Assembly (NCBI RefSeq): GCF_009660225.1
Contig: NZ_CP045920.1
Coordinates: forward strand, 3,360,079-3,424,078
Length of the DNA stretch: 64,000 nucleotides
Source of the DNA: Pseudactinotalea sp. HY158
GTDB taxonomy: Bacteria > Actinomycetota > Actinomycetes > Actinomycetales > Beutenbergiaceae
Direction of reading: 5' to 3'
Under the pieces are notes generated by a model. The model was not told the DNA's origin. It saw nothing but the letters and a program-made list of their open reading frames with translations, and made no database searches. This document shows, one piece after another, positions 1 through 8,187 of this stretch. A program made the translations under genes and the position numbers. Position 1 is the stretch's first letter. Every line of letters starts with the position of its first letter.

Positions 1-1
1 G

Positions 2-511
2 ATCGACCTTCCCGACCTCGCCAAGCAGACCACCGAGCAGCTCGCTGCGGGGGCACCGGCCCGGGTCGGCTTCCGCACGGAATCCCGCCTCACCCCCGGC
101 ACGAACACGGCGGTGGACATCACCGCCGGCCGGCACGAGTTCACCATCGACGAGCCGCCGGCCCTCGGGGGCGAGGACACCGGCGCCAACCCGGTCGAGC
201 ACCTGCTCGCCGCACTCTCGGCCTGCCAGGTGATCACCGTGCGGGTCTGGGCGGCCAAGCTCGGCCTCACGGTCGACACGGTCGCGGTGGACGCCCACGG
301 CACCCTCGACCTGCGCGGCTTCTTCGGGGTCGACCCCGCCGTCCGCGCCGGCTTCCAGGACATCGAACTCGACCTGACCCTCACCGGTCCCGAGACCGAG
401 GAGGCCTACGCGGAGCTCATCCGGGTGGTCGAGGCGCAGTGCCCCGTGCTCGACAACCTCACGGCCGGTGTGCCCGTGACCACCCGCGCGCACGTCGCCG
501 CGACGGCCTGA
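2..511 (+). CDS. OsmC family protein (5' end outside window)
   Basis: Only the 3' part is present: the frame is already open at base 2 and ends at TGA 509-511. The product matches the OsmC family, thiol-dependent peroxidases that detoxify organic hydroperoxides in the cytoplasm. Visible landmarks are the central helix motif NPVEHLLAALSACQ, carrying the first reactive cysteine, and a second cysteine in EAQCPVLDNL about 80 residues later, the usual two-Cys spacing. An internal GTG at 113 is not the start, because family-like sequence lies upstream of it. It converges on purA. Family assignment is firm; whether it is OsmC proper or a related YhfA-type protein cannot be decided. Confidence 0.85.
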   Translation: MDLPDLAKQTTEQLAAGAPARVGFRTESRLTPGTNTAVDITAGRHEFTIDEPPALGGEDTGANPVEHLLAALSACQVITVRVWAAKLGLTVDTVAVDAHGTLDLRGFFGVDPAVRAGFQDIELDLTLTGPETEEAYAELIRVVEAQCPVLDNLTAGVPVTTRAHVAATA

Positions 512-522
512 CCCACCGGGCA

Positions 523-574
523 GGCCGGCCGGGCAGGCCGGCCGAGCAGGCCGGCCGAGCAGGTCAGCCGAGCA
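523..574. repeat. four tandem 13-nt repeats at the purA 3' end
   Basis: Four consecutive units close to GGCCGGCCGAGCA lie at 523-535, 536-548, 549-561 and 562-574. The last unit contains the purA stop codon (564-566), so the array runs into the end of the gene. The GGCCGGCC cores are self-complementary and could act as a weak bidirectional terminator between the converging genes; no T-run is seen. Confidence 0.7.
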
Positions 575-1850
575 GGTCGTGCCGCACGATCGTGGCCTCG
601 CGGTCCGGACCGACCCCGATCGAGGACATCCGGCAGCCGCTCATCTCCTCGAGCGCGAGCACGTAGTCGCGGGCCGCGGCGGGCAGGTCGTCGAAGGAGC
701 GCACCCCGGAGATGTCCTCGGACCAGCCCGGGAGCTCCTCGTAGATCGGCTTCGCGTGGTGGAAGGCGGTCTGGTCGACCGGCATCTCGTCGTGGCGCAC
801 GCCGTCGACGTCATAGGCCACGCACACCGGGATCGTCTGGTGCCCGGTGAGCACGTCGAGCTTGGTGAGCACGAAGTCGGTCAGCCCGTTGACGCGGCTC
901 GCATACCGGGCGATCACGGCGTCGTACCAGCCGGTGCGGCGCGGGCGCCCCGTGGTCACGCCGAACTCGCCCCCGCTGTTGCGCAGGAGGTCGCCCATCT
1001 CGTCGTGGAGTTCGGTGGGGAAGGGCCCCTCGCCCACCCGCGTGGTGTAGGCCTTGATCACGCCGACCACTCGGTCGATGCGCGTGGGCCCGATGCCCGA
1101 CCCGGTGCACGCCCCGGCGGCGGTGGCCGAGGAGGACGTGACGAACGGGTACGTGCCGTGGTCGACGTCGAGCATCGTGGCCTGTCCGGCCTCGAACACC
1201 ACGTTCTTGCCGGCGTCGAGGGCCTCGTTCAGCACGAGCGAGGTGTCGGCGACCATCGGCCGCACCCGGTCGGCGAAGGCGAGCAGTTCGTCGACGACCT
1301 CGTCGACGACGGAGGCGCGCCGGTTGTAGATCTTGACCAGGATCTGGTTCTTCTGGTCGAGGGCGCCCTCGACCTTCTCGCGCAGGATGCCCTCGTCGAA
1401 GATGTCGGAGATGCGGATGCCGACCCGGTTCATCTTGTCGGCGTACGTGGGCCCGATGCCGCGCCCCGTCGTGCCGATCTGCCGCTTGCCGAGGAACCGT
1501 TCGGTCACCTTGTCGAGCGTGCGATTGTATGAGGGGATCACGTGCGCCGACGAGGAGACGAGCAGCCGGGAGGTGTCGACGCCCCGGGAGTTGAGGCCCT
1601 CGAGCTCGGAGAAGAGCACCTCGAGATCGACCACCACTCCGTTCCCGATGACCGGCGTGCAGCCGGGCGAGAGGATCCCCGAGGGGAGCAGGTGGAGCGC
1701 GTACTTCTGGTCGCCCACCACCACGGTGTGGCCGGCGTTGTTCCCGCCGTTGAACTTGACCACGTAGTCGACGCGCGAGCCGAGCTGATCGGTGGCCTTC
1801 CCCTTGCCCTCGTCGCCCCACTGTGCCCCGAGCACCACTACTGCCGGCAT
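564..1850 (-). CDS. purA: adenylosuccinate synthetase
   Basis: Catalyses IMP + aspartate + GTP to adenylosuccinate, the first committed step of AMP synthesis, in the cytosol. The 428-residue product has the family's usual length. The N-terminal WGDEGKGK motif supplies Asp13, and NNAGHT supplies His41, the two catalytic residues. Further family blocks are [14 protein letters not shown], the [17 protein letters not shown] stretch and the C-terminal substrate loop [12 protein letters not shown]. The ATG at 1850 directly follows a GGGAAG ribosome-binding site that can pair inside a hairpin (see 1853-1876). Its neighbour GH92 is upstream in the same direction and is separated by a strong hairpin. 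Confidence 0.98.
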   Translation of the reverse strand: MPAVVVLGAQWGDEGKGKATDQLGSRVDYVVKFNGGNNAGHTVVVGDQKYALHLLPSGILSPGCTPVIGNGVVVDLEVLFSELEGLNSRGVDTSRLLVSSSAHVIPSYNRTLDKVTERFLGKRQIGTTGRGIGPTYADKMNRVGIRISDIFDEGILREKVEGALDQKNQILVKIYNRRASVVDEVVDELLAFADRVRPMVADTSLVLNEALDAGKNVVFEAGQATMLDVDHGTYPFVTSSSATAAGACTGSGIGPTRIDRVVGVIKAYTTRVGEGPFPTELHDEMGDLLRNSGGEFGVTTGRPRRTGWYDAVIARYASRVNGLTDFVLTKLDVLTGHQTIPVCVAYDVDGVRHDEMPVDQTAFHHAKPIYEELPGWSEDISGVRSFDDLPAAARDYVLALEEMSGCRMSSIGVGPDREATIVRHDLLG

Positions 1851-1852
1851 TG

Positions 1853-1876
1853 ATCTTCCCTTCCGGGCGGGAAGAT
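1853..1876 (-). promoter_or_regulatory. hairpin sequestering the purA ribosome-binding site
   Basis: ATCTTCCC (1853-1860) and GGGAAGAT (1869-1876) form a perfect 8-bp stem with an 8-nt loop, ending 2 nt before the purA ATG. In the mRNA the strand ATCTTCCC lies 5' and the GGGAAGAT strand, which contains the apparent Shine-Dalgarno sequence, abuts the start codon. Folding would hide the ribosome-binding site. Any regulatory role is inference. Confidence 0.5.
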
Positions 1877-1910
1877 GGAGGTGGCTCCCGCCTGGGACAG
1901 CGTAGCCGAC

Positions 1911-1942
1911 GGGGCCGACACCCCTGTTGGGATATCGGCCCC
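1911..1942 (-). terminator. hairpin terminator downstream of the GH92 gene
   Basis: GGGGCCGA (1911-1918) pairs perfectly with TCGGCCCC (1935-1942). The loop contains a further CCC/GGG pairing. It lies 26 nt past the GH92 stop and well before purA, as expected for an actinobacterial terminator lacking a U-tract. Confidence 0.6.
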
Positions 1943-1967
1943 GCCGGCCTCGAGCGTCGGGTTCGTC

Positions 1968-4900
1968 CTACTTATGGACGACGCCCGCTCGCCTCAGCGT
2001 CCAGGCGCGCGCCAGCACGCCCGCACCGATGAGGGCGAGCACCGCGAGGAGCGTCGCCCCCACCGGCGCACCGGTGTCGGGCAGCGGATCGGCGCCGGGG
2101 TCGGGCGCGTCGGCGCCGTCGGAGCCATCGGTGCCGTCGCCACCGTTAGTGCCGTCGGAACCATCAGCGCCAGCAGCGCTGTCAGTGCCATCAGTGCCAT
2201 CGGTGCCGTCAGAGCCGTCAGAGCCGTCCGAACCATCGGAACCATCGCTGCCGTCGGAACCGTCGCTGCCGTCAGAGCCGTCGGAACCGTCGCTGCCGTC
2301 AGAACCGGCGCTGTCGTCCGAGCCGTCAGCGCCGTCAGAACCATCGGAACCATCGCTGCCGTCAGAACCGGCGCTGTCGTCCGAGCCGTCAGCGCCGTCC
2401 GAACCATCGGAACCATCGGTGCCGTCGGTGCCGTCAGAACCATCGCTGCCGTCGGAACCGTCCGAACCATCGCTGCCATCGGAACCATCGGTGCCGTCCG
2501 AGCCGTCCGAGCCGTCCGAGCTGTCAGAGCCGTCGGAACCGCCGTCGGCCGGTTCGACCACGACCGAGACCCGGAGGGTCTCCGGCTCGAACGCCGCCGG
2601 CGCGAACGCGGGGGTGTCGAGGCCGCTGCTCACGGTGAGCACGCCCTCATGGGTTCCGGCCTCCTCGAAGCGGGCCGAGGTGGACAGGACCCACGCCCCG
2701 TCCTGGCCTGCGACCGTGACTGGGGACGTGTCCCCGGTGCTCCACTCGATCGTGCCCTCGACGGGCACCGCGCCGTCCGCCGGCGCCGGGCCGGAGATCA
2801 CCGACACGCCCGCGCGGGCGAGGTCCGCGGTCAGGTCCTCCCCCGCCGTGGCGGCCAGGTCCCCGTCGACCAGCCCGGTCAGCTCGAGTTCGGCTCGGAG
2901 CGGATCGGAGACCGACGGGATCCGGTCTGCGGGGGCCGTTCCCCAGGTGAGCCCCTCGGGGCTCTCGCTCAGCGTGAACTCGAGCCGGGCGCCGTCCTGA
3001 AGCTCGCTCACATCCACCCACGTCGCGGAGTGATCCACGCCGTCGACGGTGAGGGAGGAGATGTAGCGCGGCTCGCTCGAGCTCGCCCCGGGAGCGGCGA
3101 TCTCGATCGTCGCACCGTTGTCGAGCGTCACGGTCGCCGCCTCGACCCGCGGCGCGTTGAGCGCCATGATCCCCGAGCCGGGCTGCACCGGGTAGATGCC
3201 GAGGGAGGCGAGCACGTACCAGGAGGACATGGTGCCGAGGTCGTCGTTGCCGACTCCGCCGCCCGGGGTGTTCGGGAACCGGTTGAGCTGGGAGGCGAGC
3301 ACGTCGCCCGCCTTGGCGGGCTGGCCGACGTAGTTGTACAGCCACGGCGTTCCGAGCATGGGCTCGTTGCCGGGGTTGTAGCCGATGCTCGAGTAGTAGT
3401 CGCTGCCGCCGCGGGCCCACGTCGACGGCGAGGCGCCCGGGTTCTCCCGCAGGGCGGGGATGTTCACGTAGTAGTCGAGCCGCTCGACGAACGACTCCTC
3501 ACCGCCCATGGCCTCGATGAGGCCGGTCACGTCCTGGGGAACCATCCACTGGTAGTGCCAGGGCGTGCCCTCGTGGAAGCCGCTCTGCTGCACGCTCGAC
3601 TTCTCGGGGGCGGAGACGAACTCACCCGCGGGGGTCACGGCGTTGACGACACCGGTGAATCCGCCGGTGAGGGAGACCTCGGGGTTCCACAGCCTCGCCC
3701 AGTTCGTGCCGCGCTCGAGGAACGCGTCCGCGTCGGCATCGTGCCCGGTGCGGTAGGCGGCCGCGCCGATCGCGGCGTCCGAGTGGGCGAACTCCATGGT
3801 CGCCGAGCCGCCGTGGCGGTACTCCTCGTACTCCTGGCCGAGGCCCGGCTCGTTCTCGAAGTAGAACGGGATGTGGCCGTTCTCGAGGTAGAACTCGGCG
3901 CTCTGACGCCCGGGGGAGTCGACGTCGGCGGGCGGCGCGGTCGTGGCGTTCTCGACCAGGTAGTCCCAGAACTCCTCGGCGATGTCGTCCGGCACGGTCC
4001 CGAGCGCGAAGTTCTCCGCGACCCAGGGGCTGGCCGGGTCGCCGGCCATCACCGTGGTCTCGACCATGTCGAGCGACCAGCGGGGAAGCCAGCCGCCCTC
4101 GACGCGGGCCCGGTACATCGACCGGGCGATGTCGGTGGCGCGGTCGTGCTCGAACAGCCCGTGCACCGTGGCCTGGGTCCGGTAGGTGTCCCACAGGGAG
4201 AAGCGCTGGTAGTACGTCCAGCCGTCGGCCTGGTGCACCTCGGCGTCGAGGCCGCGGTAGCGCCCGTCGACGTCGCTGCCGATGATCGGCGACAGCAGGC
4301 TCTTGTACGCCTGGGTGTAGAAGATCGGCAGCTGGTCCTCGTCGGGCATCGTGACGTCGAAGCGGCCGAGCGCCTCGTTCCACGCGCCGACGGCCTGCGC
4401 GTGGGCCTCGTCGAAGCTGACGCGCTCGCCGCCGGAGACGCCCTCGGCCTCGCGGTTGGCGCGGGCCCCGTCGAGGTCGACGAAGGAGACCCCGACCGTC
4501 AGCTCCACCGTGTCGTCGGTGCTCGTGTCGAACGTCGCCACCGCGCCGTTGTTCCCGCCGGCGACCTCACTCGACTCACTGCCGGCGTTGTAGCCGCCTT
4601 CGTTGCCCCATGTTCCGACGCTCTCGGCGTCACGGTCGAAGGTGGCGCTGAAGTAGTAGGTGGTCTTCGGGGTGCCCCAGCAGAAGCCGCTCGTGGTGAG
4701 CTGCCCCTCGACGGTGCGGTCGTCGACCCAGGTGATGCTGCTCTCGTGGGTCGAGTTGAGGGTCTGGCCCACGTTGATCGAGACGTGACCGCTGTCCCCC
4801 TCGCCGAACGTGTAGCGGTGCACGCCCGTGCGTTCGGTGGCGGTGAGTTCGGCGGTCACGTCGTTCTCGAGGAGGGCCGTGTAGTAGCCGGCGCTCGCCC

Positions 4901-5339
4901 GCTCGGTCTCCGCCTGGTTCTTCAGGCCGAGGAACCGCTTGGTGGTGATCGGCACCTCGGTCGTGCTCGGGGTGACGAGCACCTCCCCGGCGGCCGGGCA
5001 GCCCGCGCTGTTGACGTGGCGGTGGCTGAAGCCCCACACCCGGCCGGCGCGGTTGCTGTAGGAGGTCGATCCGTACGTGCTCGTGTTGTCCGGGCTCAGC
5101 TGCACCATCCCGAACGGGACGACGGCGCCCGGGTAGGCGTTGCCCTCGTCCTCCGTTCCCACGAACGGGTTGACGAGGCCCGCGTAGTCCCCGTCGTCGA
5201 CCGTAGCCGCGCTCGTCGCCGGCGCGAGCACCACGCCGGCGACGCCGGTGGCGGCCAGGCCGAGGGCCGCGATCACTGCGAGTCCGCGCCGCCGGATACC
5301 GGCGCCCGGCGGGCTCGATTCGGAATATGAATAACCCAC
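1968..5339 (-). CDS. cell-wall-anchored GH92 alpha-mannosidase
   Basis: A 1123-residue exo-alpha-mannosidase of glycoside hydrolase family 92, a calcium-dependent family that trims alpha-linked mannose from N-glycans or mannan. In order: a signal peptide (about 1-45); the GH92 N-terminal beta-sandwich starting at NPFVGTEDEGNAYPGAVVPFG; the catalytic barrel with HEGTPWHYQWMVPQD (near 587) and GNEPMLGTPWLYNY; and GNDDLGTMSSW (near 697), which carries conserved acidic residues. Then come a Ser-Asp-Gly-rich stalk (about 930-1083), the sorting motif LPDTG (1086-1090), a hydrophobic segment and a basic tail. The start is GTG 5339, with GGAG about 10 nt upstream. Two palindromes lie just upstream (5362-5400). 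Family and surface location are firm; linkage specificity is not readable. Confidence 0.95.
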   Translation of the reverse strand: MGYSYSESSPPGAGIRRRGLAVIAALGLAATGVAGVVLAPATSAATVDDGDYAGLVNPFVGTEDEGNAYPGAVVPFGMVQLSPDNTSTYGSTSYSNRAGRVWGFSHRHVNSAGCPAAGEVLVTPSTTEVPITTKRFLGLKNQAETERASAGYYTALLENDVTAELTATERTGVHRYTFGEGDSGHVSINVGQTLNSTHESSITWVDDRTVEGQLTTSGFCWGTPKTTYYFSATFDRDAESVGTWGNEGGYNAGSESSEVAGGNNGAVATFDTSTDDTVELTVGVSFVDLDGARANREAEGVSGGERVSFDEAHAQAVGAWNEALGRFDVTMPDEDQLPIFYTQAYKSLLSPIIGSDVDGRYRGLDAEVHQADGWTYYQRFSLWDTYRTQATVHGLFEHDRATDIARSMYRARVEGGWLPRWSLDMVETTVMAGDPASPWVAENFALGTVPDDIAEEFWDYLVENATTAPPADVDSPGRQSAEFYLENGHIPFYFENEPGLGQEYEEYRHGGSATMEFAHSDAAIGAAAYRTGHDADADAFLERGTNWARLWNPEVSLTGGFTGVVNAVTPAGEFVSAPEKSSVQQSGFHEGTPWHYQWMVPQDVTGLIEAMGGEESFVERLDYYVNIPALRENPGASPSTWARGGSDYYSSIGYNPGNEPMLGTPWLYNYVGQPAKAGDVLASQLNRFPNTPGGGVGNDDLGTMSSWYVLASLGIYPVQPGSGIMALNAPRVEAATVTLDNGATIEIAAPGASSSEPRYISSLTVDGVDHSATWVDVSELQDGARLEFTLSESPEGLTWGTAPADRIPSVSDPLRAELELTGLVDGDLAATAGEDLTADLARAGVSVISGPAPADGAVPVEGTIEWSTGDTSPVTVAGQDGAWVLSTSARFEEAGTHEGVLTVSSGLDTPAFAPAAFEPETLRVSVVVEPADGGSDGSDSSDGSDGSDGTDGSDGSDGSDGSDGSDGSDGTDGTDGSDGSDGADGSDDSAGSDGSDGSDGSDGADGSDDSAGSDGSDGSDGSDGSDGSDGSDGSDGSDGSDGSDGTDGTDGTDSAAGADGSDGTNGGDGTDGSDGADAPDPGADPLPDTGAPVGATLLAVLALIGAGVLARAWTLRRAGVVHK
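2090..2550 (-). repeat. Ser-Asp-Gly repeat stalk in the GH92 gene
   Basis: The DNA is a degenerate 9-nt microsatellite around TCGGAACCG/TCAGAGCCG, encoding runs of SDG with occasional TDG and ADG. It forms a flexible, acidic stalk between the enzyme and the LPDTG anchor, as in clumping-factor-type surface proteins. Such tracts tend to vary in length between strains. Confidence 0.85.
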
Positions 5340-5361
5340 TACTGATCTCTCCTCAACACTG

Positions 5362-5400
5362 AGGCGACGTCGTCGCCTGATTCTGACAACGATATCAGGC
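5362..5400. promoter_or_regulatory. two overlapping palindromes upstream of the GH92 gene
   Basis: AGGCGACG-T-CGTCGCCT (5362-5378) is a perfect 17-bp palindrome. It overlaps a second inverted repeat, GCCTGAT (5375-5381) with ATCAGGC (5394-5400), 12 nt apart. Both lie 23-61 nt upstream of the GTG start. The CGACG/CGTCG centre resembles LacI-family operators of actinobacterial sugar genes, but no LacI gene is present nearby. Confidence 0.5.
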
Positions 5401-5754
5401 CCGATCGGGGCCGCTCGTCGAGGCCGCCCGTCGAGGCCGCCCGTCGAGGCCTCGGCGGCGAGCCTCGGGATCGCCCCGTCATCGGCCTATGGACGACGCC
5501 CGGCCGGCCGAGCGTCCGGGCGCGCCTCCGCGTGCCCAGCCGGCTCGAGCGCCCAGCCGACCCGGGCGTCCGGCGGGCCCGGGCGCGCCGTGTCCCGGTT
5601 CGCGGCGTCGCCGGTGGTGTCCGGGCGGCCCGAGCGCACGGGCGAGACCTGCCGCGGCGCTCGACGGCCCGGTACCACCTGGGCTCGCCTCCGCGCGCCC
5701 GGGAGACGCCTACACCTGCTGCTCCTGGCGCCCCTCGAACGGGACTCGCCTCCG

Positions 5755-5874
5755 TGCGCCCGGGAGACGGCTGCTTCGCCAGTCAGTTCATCGTCGACGG
5801 CCTGCTCGCCTCCGTGCGCCCGGGAGACGCCTGCTTCGCCAGTCAGTTCATCGTCGACGGCCTGCTCGCCTCCG
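5755..5874. repeat. 60-bp direct repeat, two full copies plus partial flanking copies
   Basis: Two copies of exactly 60 bp (5755-5814 and 5815-5874) differ at one or two bases. Both start near CTCGCCTCCGTGCGCCCGGG. A third copy begins at 5875 and breaks off after about 12 nt. An older partial copy of the first 25 nt lies near 5687-5712. Non-coding; function unknown. Confidence 0.85.
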
Positions 5875-5963
5875 TGCGCCCGGGCGAGGCGCCGGCCGTC
5901 CCCGACTCGGGTGCCGCCGGCAGCCGCGCATCGCCGTTCACGTCAGGCACGGAGGGTGCCGCG

Positions 5964-6374
5964 TCAGGCGAGGAGGGAAGCTGCCTCCGGGTCGCAGTCA
6001 CGGGCGAAGATGCGGCACCGCTCGGCCTCGTCGTGCTCGCCGATGGCGGCGGCCGCCGCCTCAAGACTGAGCAGGCAGCTGAGGAATCCCCGGTTCGGCA
6101 CGTGGCTCGCTGGAACGGGGCCGTGCCCCTTCCAGCCGGAGCGCCGCAGGGCGTCGAGGCCGCGGTGGTACCCGGTGCGGGCGAACGCGTACCCGGCGAT
6201 CACGTCGTCCTCGGCGAGGGCGGCACGGGCGAGGAGCGACCACGGATACGAGACCGCGGGGTGGGCGGCGGCAACCTCACGGGCGGACCGTCCGGCCGTG
6301 AGGTCGGCCCGGGCCGCGGAATCCTCCTCGGCCGGCAGGAGGGTCGGATCGGGGTCACCGAGTAGATTGCGCAT
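5964..6374 (-). CDS. DUF3151 family protein
   Basis: A 136-residue conserved actinobacterial protein of unknown function (DUF3151). Seen: the N-terminus MRNLLGDPDPTLLPAE, then a helical region with PWSLLARAAL and YAFARTGYHRGLDALRRSGW, which are typical blocks of this family. The start at ATG 6374 was chosen because conserved sequence begins exactly there; the frame stays open further upstream only through the GGCCGGCACC repeat array. In many actinobacteria DUF3151 sits near fba or purA, and both are in this window. No catalytic motif is evident. Confidence 0.85.
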   Translation of the reverse strand: MRNLLGDPDPTLLPAEEDSAARADLTAGRSAREVAAAHPAVSYPWSLLARAALAEDDVIAGYAFARTGYHRGLDALRRSGWKGHGPVPASHVPNRGFLSCLLSLEAAAAAIGEHDEAERCRIFARDCDPEAASLLA

Positions 6375-6409
6375 CCGGCCATCCTGCCAGGATCCCGCAC
6401 GAGGCACCC

Positions 6410-6763
6410 CATCCGCGGGCACCACTTCGGCCGGCACCACGTCGACCGGCACCGCTCCGACCGGTCCCATCCGCCGGCACCGCTCCGGCCGGCCCCATCG
6501 GCCGGCGCTGCTTCGGCCGGCCCCATCGGCCGGCACCGCTTCGACCGGCCCCATAGGCCGGCACCACGTCGACCGGCCCCATCAGCCGGCACCGCTTCAG
6601 CCAGCGCCGGTTCGAGCGCGCCCATTCGTCGACGGAGCCTCGGGCGCGCCCACCCGTCGGCACCACTTCGGCCGGCCCCATCCGCCGGCACCGCTTCAGC
6701 CGGCACCACGTCGACCGGCCCCATCGGTCGGCACCACTTCGGCCGGTCCCATCGGCCGGCGCG
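6410..6763. repeat. array of ~27-nt GC-rich repeats between DUF3151 and DUF503
   Basis: About a dozen imperfect copies of a unit close to CCGGCACCACTTCGGCCGGC followed by CCCATCGG fill the spacer. Each unit carries facing CCGGC/GCCGG segments and could fold into a short hairpin. A few units are diverged (6600-6660). The array separates divergent genes and leaves only about 30 nt before DUF503. Non-coding; all frames stay open because of the composition. Confidence 0.8.
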
Positions 6764-6791
6764 GCGATGCCTCGGATGCGATGCTGACTGC

Positions 6792-7088
6792 ATGTGGATC
6801 GGTGCGATCGAATTCGACCTGCTGCTCGGCGACGTGCACTCACTCAAGGAGAAGCGGTCGGTGGTGCGGCCCCTCATCGCGGAGGTGCGGCGGCGCTTCG
6901 AGGTGAGCGTCGCCGAGGTGGGCCACCTGGACCTGCACCGGCGCGCACTCGTCGGGGCCGCCGCCTGCGCCGCGGACGCCGGCCACGTGGTCGAGGTGAT
7001 CGACCACCTCGAACGGCTCGTGGCCGCACGGCCCGAGACCGAGCTGCTCAGCGCCCGACGCCGCCTCTTCAACACCGACGACGAGTAG
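6792..7088 (+). CDS. DUF503 family protein
   Basis: A 98-residue protein of the DUF503 (YlxP-like) family, small proteins often linked to ribosome assembly genes in other bacteria; function not established. The family-defining N-terminus MWIGAIEFDLLLGDVHSLKEKR is followed by RPLIAEVRRRFEVSVAEVGHLDLHRRALVG and a C-terminal helix pair. The ATG at 6792 matches the conserved N-terminus, although the ribosome-binding site is weak. It diverges from DUF3151 across the repeat array and converges on the universal stress protein gene. Confidence 0.85.
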   Translation: MWIGAIEFDLLLGDVHSLKEKRSVVRPLIAEVRRRFEVSVAEVGHLDLHRRALVGAAACAADAGHVVEVIDHLERLVAARPETELLSARRRLFNTDDE

Positions 7089-7110
7089 AGCCGCCGCGAC
7101 TCCTGGACCG

Positions 7111-7246
7111 AGGGCGACCGGCCGCCGTCCGCACTCGACAACGCAGGGCGCCCGGCCGCCGTCCCAAGTCGACAAGGACGGGCGAGCAGGCGCCGTCCAT
7201 ACTCGACGATGACGAGTGAGCGGGCGCCGTCCCTGCTCAACGCACC
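7111..7246. repeat. four 34-nt tandem repeats reaching into the usp 3' end
   Basis: Units at 7111-7144, 7145-7178, 7179-7212 and 7213-7246 share the core GGCCGCCGTCC or GGCGCCGTCC followed by an ACTCGACAA-like tail. The period is exactly 34 nt. The third unit contains the dispersed element GGCGAGCAGGCGCCGTCCAT. The fourth contains the stop codon of the universal stress protein gene (7237-7239). Confidence 0.75.
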
Positions 7247-8187
7247 ACGTACACCGCGCATTCGGCGTGCTGGATCACGTCGCGACTCACCGATCCGAGC
7301 ATGAGGCTCGCGAAGTCGCCGCGGCCGCGCGCTCCGACCACGATGAGGCTCGCGCCGTCGGCCGCATCGACGATGACCTCCTCCGCCCGCCCCTCGGCGA
7401 CGACGAGCTCGACCCGGAGACCGGGATGGGCCGACGAGACGTGCTCGGCGGCACGCTCCGCCAGGGCGCTGGCACTCTCGGGGACATCGGTGGCGGGGCG
7501 GTCCGCCTGCTCGTTCTCGGCGTGGGCCTTGTTAGTCCACGGGTTGTCCGAGGCGCCTTCGCCCTCGCGGGCGTCGTCCTCGTGGTGGGTGAAGGAACTC
7601 CGCCACAGATTCCGGCCCGGGGTGCTCCACGCGACGGCGATCCGCAGGTAGGACTGGGTCGCCGCGGCGAGGCGGGCGGCCTCATCGAGGGCGGTTTCGC
7701 CGTTCTCGGAGCCGTCGATCCCCACCACGATGGGGATGTCGGCCGAGGGCAGCGGCCGCAGCGACCCGCGCACCACGGCGACCGGGCACCGGGCGTGCGT
7801 GGTCACGTCGAAGGCGACGGATCCCAGCAGCGCCCCGCGCAGCCGGCCCCGACCGCGGTTGCCCACGACGATCAGTTCGGCGCCGTCGGAGTAGTCGACG
7901 AGCGCGGCGACGGCGCCGCGTTCGACCCCGGCCGCCTCGACCTCGACCGTGGCCTCCCGACGCGCGATGGCCGCGCCGTCCTCGGCGATCTCCTGGGCGC
8001 GCCGCTGCGACATCACGGCCACGCCCGCGCGATAGACCGTGGGGCCCGGATCCTCGAGCCCCGTGGCATGGACCACCAGGAGCGGCACCTGCCGCCGGTT
8101 CGCCACGGCGATGGCCCACTGCAACGCGACCCGGCTCTCGTCCGACGCGTCGAAGCCGACGACGACCTTGCCCTGTGCACCGACCAT
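7237..8187 (-). CDS. tandem-domain universal stress protein
   Basis: A 316-residue cytosolic protein with two Usp domains (about 1-148 and 152-316), the common actinobacterial arrangement. Each domain starts with a VVVGFD or VVGIDGS strand and ends with the ATP-binding G-x2-G-x9-G(S) pattern: GNRGRGRLRGALLGS in the first, GARGRGDFASLMLGS in the second. Such proteins bind ATP and are induced under stress or hypoxia; the client pathway is unknown. The start ATG 8187 follows a clear GGAGG. The gene converges on DUF503. Residues between the domains (near 190-225) are acidic and poorly conserved. Confidence 0.93.
   Translation of the reverse strand: MVGAQGKVVVGFDASDESRVALQWAIAVANRRQVPLLVVHATGLEDPGPTVYRAGVAVMSQRRAQEIAEDGAAIARREATVEVEAAGVERGAVAALVDYSDGAELIVVGNRGRGRLRGALLGSVAFDVTTHARCPVAVVRGSLRPLPSADIPIVVGIDGSENGETALDEAARLAAATQSYLRIAVAWSTPGRNLWRSSFTHHEDDAREGEGASDNPWTNKAHAENEQADRPATDVPESASALAERAAEHVSSAHPGLRVELVVAEGRAEEVIVDAADGASLIVVGARGRGDFASLMLGSVSRDVIQHAECAVYVVR

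Larger units (their letters stand above)
5340..5963. other. 624-nt spacer between GH92 and DUF3151, repeat-rich
   Basis: No protein-coding gene is supported here. It holds the GH92 upstream palindromes, one copy of the dispersed TATGGACGACGCCC element (from 5488) and a 60-bp tandem repeat (5755-5874). Open frames across it are artefacts of high GC. Confidence 0.6.

Noticed and set aside
1875-5330. A 1151-residue open frame antisense to the GH92 gene
   Set aside because: High-GC shadow of the GH92 gene; composition is Val/Arg/Gly-biased with no recognisable domain, while the opposite strand encodes a complete GH92.
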